Below, piece after piece: positions 41,010 to 51,256 of a stretch of DNA of 64,000 nt. The stretch is from Mycobacterium kyorinense (GTDB lineage: Bacteria; Actinomycetota; Actinomycetes; Mycobacteriales; Mycobacteriaceae): positions 124,001 to 188,000 of the forward strand of contig NZ_LQPE01000143.1 in the NCBI RefSeq assembly GCF_002101735.1, written 5' to 3'. The translations under genes and the position numbers were made by a program. Positions within the stretch are counted from its first letter, which is position 1. Each line of letters opens with the position of its first letter. The notes beneath the pieces are model-generated. The model did no database searches. It was given only the letters and a program-made list of their open reading frames with translations, and was not told the DNA's origin.

Positions 41010-42290
41010 TCACGACTGCCACACCTTCCGCAGAGCGGTCGCCACCTGCCGGGCCCGGTCACGCGCCGTCGGCACGTCCACCGCGGTGACGACCGCCACC
41101 CCGAGCCGCCGCCGCTCGTCGGACTGGTGATTCCCGAAAATCCGCACGTCGCTTTCCGGCACCGCCAGCGCCTCGCTCAGCGGACCGCCGATCGGGCCGG
41201 TGTTGTCGGCGCCGGTGTCGATGGACTCGTGGCTGGAGTAGAGCACCTGGGCGGCGGCCGGCGAGATCATGATGGTGTCGGTGGGCAGGCCCAGGATCGC
41301 GCGGGCCTGCAGCTCGAACTCCGAAAGCCGCTGGCTGCGCAGCGTTACCACGCCGTTTTCGTACGGCCGCGTGCTGACATCACAGAAGTAGACCTCGTCG
41401 CCGCGGATCATCAGCTCGACGCCGAAGACGCCCCGCCCGCCGAGCGCTTTGACGATGCGCGCGGCGATCGACTTGGCGATGTCGAGCGCGGCACGGCTCA
41501 TCGGTTGCGGCTGCCAGGATTCCAGCGCCTCGCCGCTGACTTGGCCATGCCCGATCGGCGAACAGAATTCCACCACCGGGCCTTTCGGCCCGTCGCTGCG
41601 CACCGTGAGCAGCGTCACATGAAAATCGACCTCGACGACGGTCTCGGCCATCACCCGCTTGGGGGCCAGCGGGCCGCCGGCCGACACCGCAGTACGCCAC
41701 GCCGACTCGAGATCGAATGGCCCGTAGATCACCGACTCCCCGTCACCGGCCGGCGCCACCGGCAGGATCCGCAGCGGGTACCCGGCGTGCTCGGCCACCG
41801 CGCGGAGTTCCTCGACCGACCCGGCGAACCAGAACGGTGCGGTGGGCAGCCCGAGTTCGTCGGCGGCCAGTCGGCGCAGACCCTCCCGGTCGGCGGTGAG
41901 CCTGGCGGCGCGGGCCGTCGGAAACACCTGCGCGAAGCCGGTTTCGGAGGCGGCGGTCAACGCGTCGGCGGCCACCATGTCGGTCACCGTCACCACGTAG
42001 TTGGGCTGCAGCCGGCCGATGACCGCCGCCAACTCGTCGGTGTCGGTCAGCCTGACCACCACCGACTGGTCGGCCACCCCGTGCGCCGGCGCGTCGGCGT
42101 ACCGCTCGACCGCGATCACCTCGGCGCCGAGCCGCTGGAAGGCGATCGCGAGCTCCCGGCTGAACTCCCCCGCTCCCAGCAGCATCACCGTGGTACGCCC
42201 GGTGTCGTCGGCGGAAGACGGCTCGTGCTTTTCGTGGGCAGGCTCGTCGGTCAGGCCCTCGGTCGCGGGTTCGCCATCGTCCTCAGTCAT
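41010..42290 (-). CDS. purT: Formate-dependent phosphoribosylglycinamide formyltransferase PurT
   Basis: A 426-residue ATP-grasp enzyme formylating GAR with formate and ATP in purine synthesis. Motifs: TVMLLGAGEFSRELAIAFQR, ERYADAPAHGVADQSVVV, FGVELMIRGDEVYFCDVSTR and PHDNGVV-like SPIGHG region; ALGGRGVFGVELM is conserved. The N-terminal ~25 residues are acidic and poorly conserved. Start is ATG 42290, chosen over 42314. It lies 13 nt upstream of the rhodanese gene, giving purT-rhodanese-metZ. Confidence 0.95.
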   Translation of the reverse strand: MTEDDGEPATEGLTDEPAHEKHEPSSADDTGRTTVMLLGAGEFSRELAIAFQRLGAEVIAVERYADAPAHGVADQSVVVRLTDTDELAAVIGRLQPNYVVTVTDMVAADALTAASETGFAQVFPTARAARLTADREGLRRLAADELGLPTAPFWFAGSVEELRAVAEHAGYPLRILPVAPAGDGESVIYGPFDLESAWRTAVSAGGPLAPKRVMAETVVEVDFHVTLLTVRSDGPKGPVVEFCSPIGHGQVSGEALESWQPQPMSRAALDIAKSIAARIVKALGGRGVFGVELMIRGDEVYFCDVSTRPYENGVVTLRSQRLSEFELQARAILGLPTDTIMISPAAAQVLYSSHESIDTGADNTGPIGGPLSEALAVPESDVRIFGNHQSDERRRLGVAVVTAVDVPTARDRARQVATALRKVWQS

Positions 42291-42317
42291 TTGCCCCAAG
42301 GATAGGCGCCGCAAGCA

Positions 42318-44266
<1,949 letters not shown>

Positions 44267-44308
44267 TCACACTAGCCCAGTAGTCGCGGAGGGCACCCCG
44301 ACGTCGTC

Positions 44309-44363
44309 GAGATCGCGTACAGGGTTGTGATTCCTCACGGATCACGACCCTGCGCGCGATCTC
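44309..44363. repeat. 55-nt intergenic palindrome, family A copy 1
   Basis: Outer arms GAGATCGCG (44309-44317) and CGCGATCTC (44355-44363); inner arms CAGGGTTGTGAT (44320-44331) and ATCACGACCCTG (44341-44352, one G-T pair) with a 9-nt loop. It lies between the divergent purA and Rv0358 homologue, where a terminator is not needed, so it may be a mobile or regulatory repeat. Same family as 49855-49907. Confidence 0.75.
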
Positions 44364-44400
44364 AACGAAAGCACCATGCCGACAGTTTGCGAGGAGCGTT

Positions 44401-45006
44401 TTGAAGACGGCTGTCCTGTTGTTCGGCGGTCGGCGGTTGCCTCGTACGCTTAACGGGCTGCCCGTTGTCGACGACGTGGATGCGGCCAGCCTCCAACGGC
44501 TGATCGTGGTCGGCTCGGACGCGGACCTGGCCGCGGTGCTGACCCGGTTGTTGCGGGCCGACCGGCTTGACGTCGAGGTGGCGTTCGTGTCGCGGCGGCG
44601 CAGCGCCGCAACGCGGGCCTACGGGCTGCCGGCCCGGTGGCGGGCGGCGAGGCGGGCGCGGGGCGGCTCCGCGCAACGGGTGCCGCTGATTCGCGACGAG
44701 ACCGGCGCGGTGATCGTCGGGTCAGCCGAATGGCGGCCCGCCGGCGACGCAGCGCAGCTGCACGGCGAGGCGGTGGTCGACGACACCACGCTCTTCGACG
44801 GCGACGTCGCCGCGGTGCGGATCGAGCCGACGGCGGCGCTGCCCGGGCTGCGCGCCCGGGTGGCCGGCAGGCGATGGGTGACCGGACGCGCCGCCCAGTT
44901 GGGCACCACCGGCGCGACTGTGATCCGCGACGGCGTCCCAGCCGCCCGGCCGGTGCGGCGCTCGACGTTCTACCGGCACATCGAAGGCTGGCTGCTGGTT
45001 CGGTAG
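44401..45006 (+). CDS. Conserved mycobacterial protein (Rv0358 homologue)
   Basis: A ~201-residue protein starting at TTG (KTAVLLFGGRRLPRTLNGLP). It is Arg-rich in the middle (SRRRSAATRAYGLPARWRAA), has no membrane segment and shows alternating strands in the N-terminal 60 residues that resemble a small Rossmann-like or lipid-kinase-like sheet, which I cannot confirm. It sits between purA and the M50 peptidase gene as in H37Rv. Function unknown; a role with the adjacent membrane protease is only a contextual guess. Confidence 0.75.
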   Translation: MKTAVLLFGGRRLPRTLNGLPVVDDVDAASLQRLIVVGSDADLAAVLTRLLRADRLDVEVAFVSRRRSAATRAYGLPARWRAARRARGGSAQRVPLIRDETGAVIVGSAEWRPAGDAAQLHGEAVVDDTTLFDGDVAAVRIEPTAALPGLRARVAGRRWVTGRAAQLGTTGATVIRDGVPAARPVRRSTFYRHIEGWLLVR

Positions 45007-45015
45007 CGTCGTGGC

Positions 45016-45795
45016 GTGAACATCCGCGGCGTGCACCAATCGGTGCGACCCAGCCCGATCTTCCTGGCAATCGTCGGCCTGACCGTGCTGGGCGGCGTGC
45101 TGGCCTGGCTGGCCGGGGCGCAAATCAACCTATCCGCCCGGGCCGGTGTCTTCATCCTGGTGATCGCAGGCTGGCTGGTGTCGCTGTGTCTGCACGAGTT
45201 CGGCCACGCCGTCACCGCCTGGCGGTTCGGCGACCATGACGTCGCCGTCCGCGGCTATCTGACCCTGGACCCGCGCCGATACAGCAACCCGGGCCTGTCG
45301 CTGGGTCTGCCGATGCTGTTCATCGCGCTGGGCGGCATCGGGCTGCCGGGCGCTGCGGTCTACGTCCGGACCTCGTTCATGACGGCCAGGCAGCGCACCC
45401 TGGTCAGCTTGGCCGGACCGGCGGCCAACCTGGTGCTGGCGGTGGTGTTGCTGGCGTCGACCCGGCTGTTGTACGACCCCGCGCACCCGGTCTTGTGGGC
45501 AGGGGTCGCGTTCTTGGGCTTCCTGCAGGTCACCGCGGTACTGCTCAACCTGCTGCCGATCCCCGGGCTGGACGGCTACGGCGCGCTCGAACCGCACCTG
45601 AGCCCCGAGAACCAGCGCGCGCTCGAGCCGTTCAAGCCGTGGGGCTTCCTGATCCTGCTGGTGCTGCTGATCACGCCGCTGCTCAACCAATGGTTCTTCG
45701 GCATCGTCTATTGGTTCTTCGAGCTGTCCGGCGTACCCGGTCTGCTGGCCCAACTCGGCGGCCAGTTGACCAGGTTCTGGAGCGCCTGGACCTAA
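45016..45795 (+). CDS. Site-2-protease family (M50) membrane metalloprotease homologue (Rv0359)
   Basis: A 259-residue multipass membrane protein. The zinc motif is CLHEFGHAVTA (HExxH), the third ligand region is LNLLPIPGLDGYGALEP with Asp, and about six hydrophobic segments are visible. This is the minimal rhomboid-like S2P subtype without a PDZ domain. Members cleave transmembrane substrates such as anti-sigma factors, but the target is unknown. Start is GTG 45016, 9 nt after the previous gene. Confidence 0.88.
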   Translation: MNIRGVHQSVRPSPIFLAIVGLTVLGGVLAWLAGAQINLSARAGVFILVIAGWLVSLCLHEFGHAVTAWRFGDHDVAVRGYLTLDPRRYSNPGLSLGLPMLFIALGGIGLPGAAVYVRTSFMTARQRTLVSLAGPAANLVLAVVLLASTRLLYDPAHPVLWAGVAFLGFLQVTAVLLNLLPIPGLDGYGALEPHLSPENQRALEPFKPWGFLILLVLLITPLLNQWFFGIVYWFFELSGVPGLLAQLGGQLTRFWSAWT

Positions 45796-45803
45796 GGTTT
45801 GCG

Positions 45804-45827
45804 ATATATGCGTAAACACGCATATAT
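45804..45827. promoter_or_regulatory. Perfect 10-4-10 palindrome, probable metal-sensor operator
   Basis: ATATATGCGT (45804-45813), spacer AAAC, ACGCATATAT (45818-45827). It ends 7 nt before the ATG of a cation diffusion facilitator. AT-rich palindromes of this kind are typical of ArsR/SmtB-type metal sensors (NmtR, KmtR, SmtB in mycobacteria). No such regulator gene is in the window, so it would act in trans. Confidence 0.75.
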
Positions 45828-45834
45828 TGTGGGT

Positions 45835-46680
45835 ATGTCCCGGATAGCCCGCATGCTGGCTGCTTCGGCCCTGCTCAGCGCGTTTCTCGCGGTCGAAGTG
45901 AGCACAGCGATGGCGATCGGCTCGATCACGTTGCTGGCCGATGCGGGCCACATCCTGACCGACGTGGTCGCCGCGGTCATGGGACTGACGGCGCTGACGC
46001 TGGCCCGTCGCGGCAGCACGTCGCCGCGGCGGACCTACGGCTGGCATCGCGCCGAGGTGTTCACCGCGGTCGCCAACGCGACGCTGCTGATCGGGATGGC
46101 CACGTTCATCGGCTACGAAGCGATCCGGCGGCTCGGCGATGCCCCGACCATCCCGGGGATGCCGATGGTCGCGGTGGCGGTTGCGGGCCTGGCCACCAAT
46201 GCCGTAGTGGCGTTGTTGCTGCGCTCGCACGCGTCGCGAAGCCTGGCCGTCAAGGGCGCCTATCTGGAGGTCGTCGCCGACATGGTCGGCAGCATCGGGG
46301 TGCTGATCGCAGGCCTGGTCACGCTCACGACGCATTGGCCGTACGCCGACGTGGTGGTCGCCGTCGCCGTCGCGCTGTGGGTGGTGCCGCGGGCGGTCGC
46401 GCTGGCCGGCGGCGCGTTGCGGATTCTGTCCGAAACATCGCCGCGCCACATCGACGTCGAAGAGCTGCGGTCGGCGCTCGCCGCCGTCGACGGCGTGACC
46501 GACGTCCACGACCTGCACGTGTGGACGCTGGCGCCGGGCAAGGACATGGCGACCGCACACCTGGCCAGCCGCGGCAACTCGGCGCGGGTACTCGACGAGG
46601 CCCGCGCGGTGTTGGCCAGCCGCGGACTCCAGCACGCCGCCGTCCAGGTCGAACAAGCCGCCTGCTCGGCCGGCTGCTAG
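45835..46680 (+). CDS. Cation diffusion facilitator (CDF) metal exporter
   Basis: A 281-residue CDF transporter. Six hydrophobic helices can be picked out; metal-site residues are in LLADAGHILTDVVAAVMG (helix 2) and YLEVVADMVGSIGVL (helix 5), and the cytoplasmic domain has VDGVTDVHDLHVWTLAPG. It would export Zn, Co or Ni with proton antiport. I start at ATG 45835, after the palindrome; upstream in-frame codons would begin within the operator. It is inserted between the Rv0359 and Rv0360c homologues. The 3' end overlaps the convergent DUF3151 gene by 4 nt. Confidence 0.92.
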   Translation: MSRIARMLAASALLSAFLAVEVSTAMAIGSITLLADAGHILTDVVAAVMGLTALTLARRGSTSPRRTYGWHRAEVFTAVANATLLIGMATFIGYEAIRRLGDAPTIPGMPMVAVAVAGLATNAVVALLLRSHASRSLAVKGAYLEVVADMVGSIGVLIAGLVTLTTHWPYADVVVAVAVALWVVPRAVALAGGALRILSETSPRHIDVEELRSALAAVDGVTDVHDLHVWTLAPGKDMATAHLASRGNSARVLDEARAVLASRGLQHAAVQVEQAACSAGC

Positions 46681-47102
46681 CTCAAGCCGAGTTCGGCGCG
46701 GGCGGTCGGGTCGCAGTCGTCGAGCAGGTCCAGGCAGCGCTGATACTCGTCGGTCTCCCCGATCGCGTCGGCGGCCCGGGCCAGCGCGGCCACGCAGCGC
46801 AAAAATCCCCGGTTGGGTTTATGCGAATACGGCACCGGGCCGAACCCCTTCCACCCATTGCGCCGCAGCTGGTCGAGCCCGCGGTGATAGCCGGTGCGGG
46901 CATAAGCGTAGGCGGTGATGGCCTTGTCGTCGGCCAGCGCTTCTTCGGCCAGCACGGCCCAGGCCACCGACGCCGAGGGGTGGGCGGCGGCGACGATCGC
47001 CGGTTTCTCGTCGGCGAGCAGCTCGGCTTCGGCGTCGGGATCGCCGGGCAGCAAGATCGGATCCGGTCCCAGGAGATCACCCATTGGTGGCATGGCGTTC
47101 AT
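46677..47102 (-). CDS. DUF3151 protein (Rv0360c homologue)
   Basis: A ~141-residue soluble protein with the DUF3151 pattern: MGDLLGPDPILLPGDPDAEA, HPSASVAWAVLAEEAL, AYARTGYHRGLDQLRRNGWK and VPYSHKPNRGFLRCVAALAR. All-helical with TPR-like spacing, conserved across Actinobacteria, function unknown. Met codons at residues 4 and 7 are alternative starts. It is divergent from the Rv0361 homologue with an 82-nt gap. Confidence 0.85.
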   Translation of the reverse strand: MNAMPPMGDLLGPDPILLPGDPDAEAELLADEKPAIVAAAHPSASVAWAVLAEEALADDKAITAYAYARTGYHRGLDQLRRNGWKGFGPVPYSHKPNRGFLRCVAALARAADAIGETDEYQRCLDLLDDCDPTARAELGLS

Positions 47103-47184
47103 TGTGCCGTGCCGCCCGACAACCCGACGGCCCAGGCTTTAAGCTCCAACTACCGATCACGACAGCTGGAGGACAGCAGCGCTC

Positions 47185-48039
47185 ATGCCCAATCCATCGG
47201 GGCCCGACCGCGACGACAAGCCAACCGCGGCTGGATTCGATCCAGACGCCGAAGCTGCCGCCTCCGCCGGGCAGGCTGACCCCGGCGACGAGCTGACCGA
47301 GGCCTACCGCACGGCACCCTCCGACGCCGAGCCCGCCACCGAGGTGATCGCCCAGGCGCAGCGCGAAGGCGAGCGCGACGCTGCCAAACCGCAGTTCCAA
47401 CGCGGCGAACGTCGCTTCACCGCACCGGGTTTCGACGCCAAGGAGACCGCGGTGATCGCCACCTCCCCGGAGCCGGCCACCGAGGTGTTCCAGACGGGCG
47501 AGCCACCGACGGGACTGGGCCGGGCCACGCCGAGAACCGCGATGCCGCAATTGATTCCGCCCCGACTGGGCGCAAAGCTGCGGCCGTCCAGTCAGCGCAG
47601 CTGGGGCTGGGTGCTGGCGCTGATCCTGATTATCCTGGCGTTGGCGGCGGTCGCCGTGCTGGGCACGGTGGTGCTGACGCACGGCAACAAAAAGAAGCAC
47701 GCCTCGCAGGAGGACCAGGTCCGCAGCACCATCCAAAGTTTTGACGCCGCAGTGCAAAAGGGCGACCTGGCCACGTTGCGCAGTATCACCTGCGGCAACA
47801 TCCGCGACGGCTACGTGAACTACGACGAGCAGGCCTGGCAGGACACGTACCAGCGGGTCGCGGCGGCCAGGCAGTATCCGGTGGTCGCCAGCATCGACCA
47901 GGTGGTCGTCGACGACGGACACGCCGAGGCCAACGTCACCGCGTTCATGGCCTATGCGCCGCAGACCCGCTCGACTCGCAGCTTCGATCTGCAATACCGC
48001 GACGACCAGTGGAAGATCTGCCAGGCCACCACCGGCTAG
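47185..48039 (+). CDS. Single-pass membrane protein with NTF2-like C-terminal domain (Rv0361 homologue)
   Basis: A 284-residue protein: acidic, disordered N-terminus (~135 residues), one transmembrane helix (WVLALILIILALAAVAVLGT, residues ~139-162), a basic KKKH boundary, and an extracytoplasmic domain of ~110 residues (STIQSFDAAVQKGDLATLRS and DLQYRDDQWKIC) with two Cys. The last domain resembles NTF2/SnoaL-like folds. The product at 58913 has a similar layout. Function unknown. The 3' end overlaps fba by 4 nt. Confidence 0.82.
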   Translation: MPNPSGPDRDDKPTAAGFDPDAEAAASAGQADPGDELTEAYRTAPSDAEPATEVIAQAQREGERDAAKPQFQRGERRFTAPGFDAKETAVIATSPEPATEVFQTGEPPTGLGRATPRTAMPQLIPPRLGAKLRPSSQRSWGWVLALILIILALAAVAVLGTVVLTHGNKKKHASQEDQVRSTIQSFDAAVQKGDLATLRSITCGNIRDGYVNYDEQAWQDTYQRVAAARQYPVVASIDQVVVDDGHAEANVTAFMAYAPQTRSTRSFDLQYRDDQWKICQATTG

Positions 48040-49070
48040 TTGCTGAGTGACTTTCCTGCGCAGTGCAAGTCGTTGCACGCCTCGATGACGCGCTCGGTCA
48101 TGCTCGCTTCGGCCTTCTTGAGGTAGCTGCGCGGGTCGTAGGCCTTCTTGTTGCCCACCTCGCCGTCGACCTTGAGCACGCCGTCGTAGTTGGTGAACAT
48201 GTGCGCCGCGACCGGGCGGGTGAACGCGTACTGGGTGTCGGTGTCGACGTTCATCTTGACCACGCCGTAGCGCAGCGCCTCCTCGATTTCCGACTTCTCC
48301 GATCCCGAGCCGCCGTGGAACACGAAGTCGAACGGTTTGGCGCCGTGGGACAACCCGAGCTTGGCCGCGGCCACCTTCTGCCCCTGGGCCAGGATGTCGG
48401 GGCGCAGCTTGACGTTGCCGGGCTTGTAGACGCCGTGCACGTTGCCGAACGTCGCTGCCAGCAGGTACTTGCCGTGCTCGCCGTGGCCCAGCGCGTCGAT
48501 GGTCTTCTCGAAGTCCTCGGGCGTGGTGTAGAGCTTCTCGTTGATCTCGTTCGCCACGCCGTCCTCTTCCCCGCCGACCACGCCGATCTCGATCTCCAGG
48601 ATGATCTTGGCGGCCGCCGCCTCTTTGAGCAGCTGGCGGGCGATGTCGAGGTTCTCGTCGATCGGCACCGCCGAGCCGTCCCACATGTGCGACTGGAACA
48701 ACGGGTTCTCGCCGGCCGACACCCGGTCGGACGAGATCGCCAGCAGCGGCCGCACGTAGCCGTCCAGCTTGTCCTTGGGACAGTGGTCGGTGTGCAGCGC
48801 GACGTTGATCGGGTACTTCTCGGCGATGATGTGGGTGAACTCGGCCAGCGCCACCGCGCCGGTCACCATGTTCTTCACCCCCAGGCCGGAGGCGAACTCG
48901 GCGCCGCCGGTGGAGAACTGGATGATGCCGTCGCTGCCGGCATCGGCAAACCCTTTGATCGCGGCGTTGACCGTCTCCGAGGACGTGCAGTTGATGGCCG
49001 GGAAGGCGTACGAATTCTCCTTGGCACGTCGCAGCATCTCGGCGTAGACCTCGGGCGTTGCGATGGGCAT
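48036..49070 (-). CDS. fba: Class II fructose-bisphosphate aldolase
   Basis: A 344-residue zinc-dependent aldolase for glycolysis and gluconeogenesis. Motifs: FPAINCTSSETVNAAIKGFA, NVALHTDHCPKDKLDGYVRP (zinc His), VLEIEIGVVGGEEDG-type segment, and FVFHGGSGSEKSEIEEALRY with the second zinc His region. Length equals the M. tuberculosis enzyme. It is divergent from the DedA gene across 95 nt. The mgtE homologue I recall next to fba in H37Rv is absent. Confidence 0.97.
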   Translation of the reverse strand: MPIATPEVYAEMLRRAKENSYAFPAINCTSSETVNAAIKGFADAGSDGIIQFSTGGAEFASGLGVKNMVTGAVALAEFTHIIAEKYPINVALHTDHCPKDKLDGYVRPLLAISSDRVSAGENPLFQSHMWDGSAVPIDENLDIARQLLKEAAAAKIILEIEIGVVGGEEDGVANEINEKLYTTPEDFEKTIDALGHGEHGKYLLAATFGNVHGVYKPGNVKLRPDILAQGQKVAAAKLGLSHGAKPFDFVFHGGSGSEKSEIEEALRYGVVKMNVDTDTQYAFTRPVAAHMFTNYDGVLKVDGEVGNKKAYDPRSYLKKAEASMTERVIEACNDLHCAGKSLSN

Positions 49071-49165
49071 GAATCTTCCTTCCTGGGCGATCGTGGGTCT
49101 TTAGTATCGCAACCGCGGCCCGGCGTCGACAGACCGCCCGGGACCCGCCGGTATCTTGGTGGGCG

Positions 49166-49849
49166 ATGACTACCACCCTGGTCGCGTTGCCCGACCTGCT
49201 CGACCCCATGTACTGGTTGGGCGCCAACGGCGTCTTCGGGCACGCCGTGCTGCCCGGCATCTTGCTGATCGTCTTCATCGAGACCGGGCTGCTGTTTCCG
49301 CTGCTGCCCGGCGAGTCGCTGCTGTTCACCGGCGGCCTGCTGGCGGCCAGCGCCAACCCGCCGGTCAGCATCGAGGTGCTTGCGATCTGTGTCGCGGTGG
49401 TCGCGGTGCTCGGCGACCAGACCGGATATTTCATCGGGCGGCGCATCGGCCCGGCGCTGTTCAAGAAGGAAGACTCGCGCTTCTTCAAGAAGCATTACGT
49501 GACCGAGTCGCACGCGTTCTTCGAGAAGTACGGGCCGATGGCGATCATCCTGGCCCGGTTCATGCCGTTCGTGCGGACGTTCACCCCGGTGGTCGCGGGG
49601 GTGTCCTACATGCGCTATCCGCTGTTCCTGGGATTCGACATCGTCGGCGGTATCGCGTGGGGCGCGGGTGCGACGTTGGCGGGCTACTTCTTGGGCAACG
49701 TCGGCTTCGTGCACCAGAACCTGGAAAAGATCATCCTCGGCATCTTGTTCGTGTCGATGATCCCCGCGTTTATCTCGGCGGGGCGGGTCTGGCTGAAGCG
49801 ACGACGGGCCAGCGAGGCTGAGCCTGAGCGTCTGCCGGTAGCCGAGTGA
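49166..49849 (+). CDS. DedA-family membrane protein (Rv0364 homologue)
   Basis: A 227-residue DedA/VTT-domain protein. Signatures: FIETGLLFPLLPGESLLFTG, GDQTGYFIGRRIGPALF, FEKYGPMAIILARFMPFVRT and FTPVVAGVSYMRYPLFLGFD, with reentrant loops and a final helix. DedA proteins are thought to be lipid scramblases or flippases that recycle undecaprenyl phosphate or phospholipids. It is convergent with the CoA-transferase gene across a palindrome. Confidence 0.92.
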   Translation: MTTTLVALPDLLDPMYWLGANGVFGHAVLPGILLIVFIETGLLFPLLPGESLLFTGGLLAASANPPVSIEVLAICVAVVAVLGDQTGYFIGRRIGPALFKKEDSRFFKKHYVTESHAFFEKYGPMAIILARFMPFVRTFTPVVAGVSYMRYPLFLGFDIVGGIAWGAGATLAGYFLGNVGFVHQNLEKIILGILFVSMIPAFISAGRVWLKRRRASEAEPERLPVAE

Positions 49850-49854
49850 CGTTC

Positions 49855-49907
49855 AGATTGCGTCCAGGGTCGTGATCGTCGGAAATTCACGACCCTAGAT
49901 GCAATCT
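49855..49907. repeat. 53-nt intergenic palindrome, family A copy 2
   Basis: Outer arms AGATTGC (49855-49861) and GCAATCT (49901-49907); inner arms AGGGTCGTGA (49866-49875) and TCACGACCCT (49887-49896), with an 11-nt loop. It fills the gap between two convergent genes, so it can act as a two-way terminator. The inner arm shares AGGGTYGTGA with the palindrome at 44309-44363. Confidence 0.78.
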
Positions 49908-51256
49908 CAGAGTTCGACCCTGAAATCGCAGCCCGTCTTGGCGCGCACCTCCTCGACCGTGACGCCTGGGTGCAATTCCTTGAGTAGCAGGCCCTGTCCC
50001 GGCTCGACGTCGAACACGCACAGGTCGGTGATGATCATGTCGACCACGCCCTTGCCGGTCAGCGGCAACGTGCACTGCGGGAGAATCTTCGGACTGCCGT
50101 CCTTGGCGGCGTGATCCATGACGACGATCACTCGCTTGACCCCCGACACCAAATCCATTGCGCCGCCGGGGCCTTTCACCATCTTGCCCGGGACCATCCA
50201 GTTCGCCAGGTCGCCGTTCTCGGCCACCTGTAGGCCGCCCAGGATGGACAGGTCGATGTGGCCGCCGCGGATCATCGCGAACGAGTCGGCGCTGGAGAAA
50301 AAGCTCGAGCCCGGCAGACTTGTGATGGTCTGCTTGCCGGCGTTGATCAGGTCGGGGTCGACGGCGTCGTCGGTCGGGTAAGCGCCGATGCCGAGCAGCC
50401 CGTTCTCCGACTGCAGCGTGACGTTGATGTCCTCGGGAATGAAGTTGGCCACCAGCGTCGGGATGCCGATGCCCAGATTCACGTAATAGCCGTCGCGGAG
50501 TTCCTGCGCGGCGCGCTGGGCCATCCGCTCGCGAATCGGGCTGTCGTGCTTGAGCGTGGAACCGTTGCTGACCGTGCGGAATTCGATGCGCTTCTCGTAG
50601 TTGCGGCCTTCGATGATGCGGTCCACGTAGATGCCGGGTGTGTGGACCAGGTCTGGATCCAGCTCTCCGACGTCGACGAGCTCTTCCACCTCGGCGACGG
50701 TCACGGCGCCGCAGGTGGCGATCATCGGGTTGAAGTTTCGTGCCGTCTTGCGGTAGACGAGGTTGCCCGCCGCGTCACCCTTCCACGCCTTGACAAGCGC
50801 CACGTCGGCCCGAATGCCTTCTTCCAGAACGTATTCCGTGCCGTCGAAGACCCTGGTGTCTTTGCCCTCGGCGAGCACTGTGCCGTAGGCCGTGCGGGTG
50901 TAGAAGCCGGGAATGCCTGCCCCGCCGGCACGTAACTTCTCCGCCAGCGTGCCCTGGGGCGTGAGCGTGAGATCCAGCTCGCCGGTGAGCACCTGACGCT
51001 CGAACTCTTTGTTCTCGCCGACGTAGGAGGCGATCACCTTTTTGACCTGCCGCGCCTTGAGCAGCAGGCCCATGCCGAAATCGTCGACGCCGGCGTTGTT
51101 TCCGACGATGGTGAGGTCCTTGACGCCGCTGTCGACCAGAGCCTGGATCAAGTTCTCCGGAATGCCGCACAGGCCGAAACCGCCTGAGGCGACGGTGATT
51201 CCGTCCTTCAGCAGGCCCTGCAGGGCGGACTCGGGGTCCCGGTAGACCTTACTCAT
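49907..51256 (-). CDS. Fused succinyl-CoA:3-ketoacid CoA-transferase (ScoA-ScoB)
   Basis: A 449-residue single chain joining both subunits of class I CoA transferase. Residues 1-~225 are the A half ([33 protein letters not shown]); a short charged linker (~226-245) leads to the B half ([15 protein letters not shown]-type text [20 protein letters not shown], and the catalytic Glu in [13 protein letters not shown]). It would move CoA between succinyl-CoA and acetoacetate or other 3-keto acids. M. tuberculosis has separate scoA and scoB elsewhere. The ATG overlaps the GH76 stop. Confidence 0.92.
   Translation of the reverse strand: MSKVYRDPESALQGLLKDGITVASGGFGLCGIPENLIQALVDSGVKDLTIVGNNAGVDDFGMGLLLKARQVKKVIASYVGENKEFERQVLTGELDLTLTPQGTLAEKLRAGGAGIPGFYTRTAYGTVLAEGKDTRVFDGTEYVLEEGIRADVALVKAWKGDAAGNLVYRKTARNFNPMIATCGAVTVAEVEELVDVGELDPDLVHTPGIYVDRIIEGRNYEKRIEFRTVSNGSTLKHDSPIRERMAQRAAQELRDGYYVNLGIGIPTLVANFIPEDINVTLQSENGLLGIGAYPTDDAVDPDLINAGKQTITSLPGSSFFSSADSFAMIRGGHIDLSILGGLQVAENGDLANWMVPGKMVKGPGGAMDLVSGVKRVIVVMDHAAKDGSPKILPQCTLPLTGKGVVDMIITDLCVFDVEPGQGLLLKELHPGVTVEEVRAKTGCDFRVEL

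Noticed and set aside
41010-42290. Annotating the ATP-grasp gene as PurK
   Set aside because: The protein resembles both, but length, the PurT-type segments and the position next to the Rv0390 and metZ homologues match purT.
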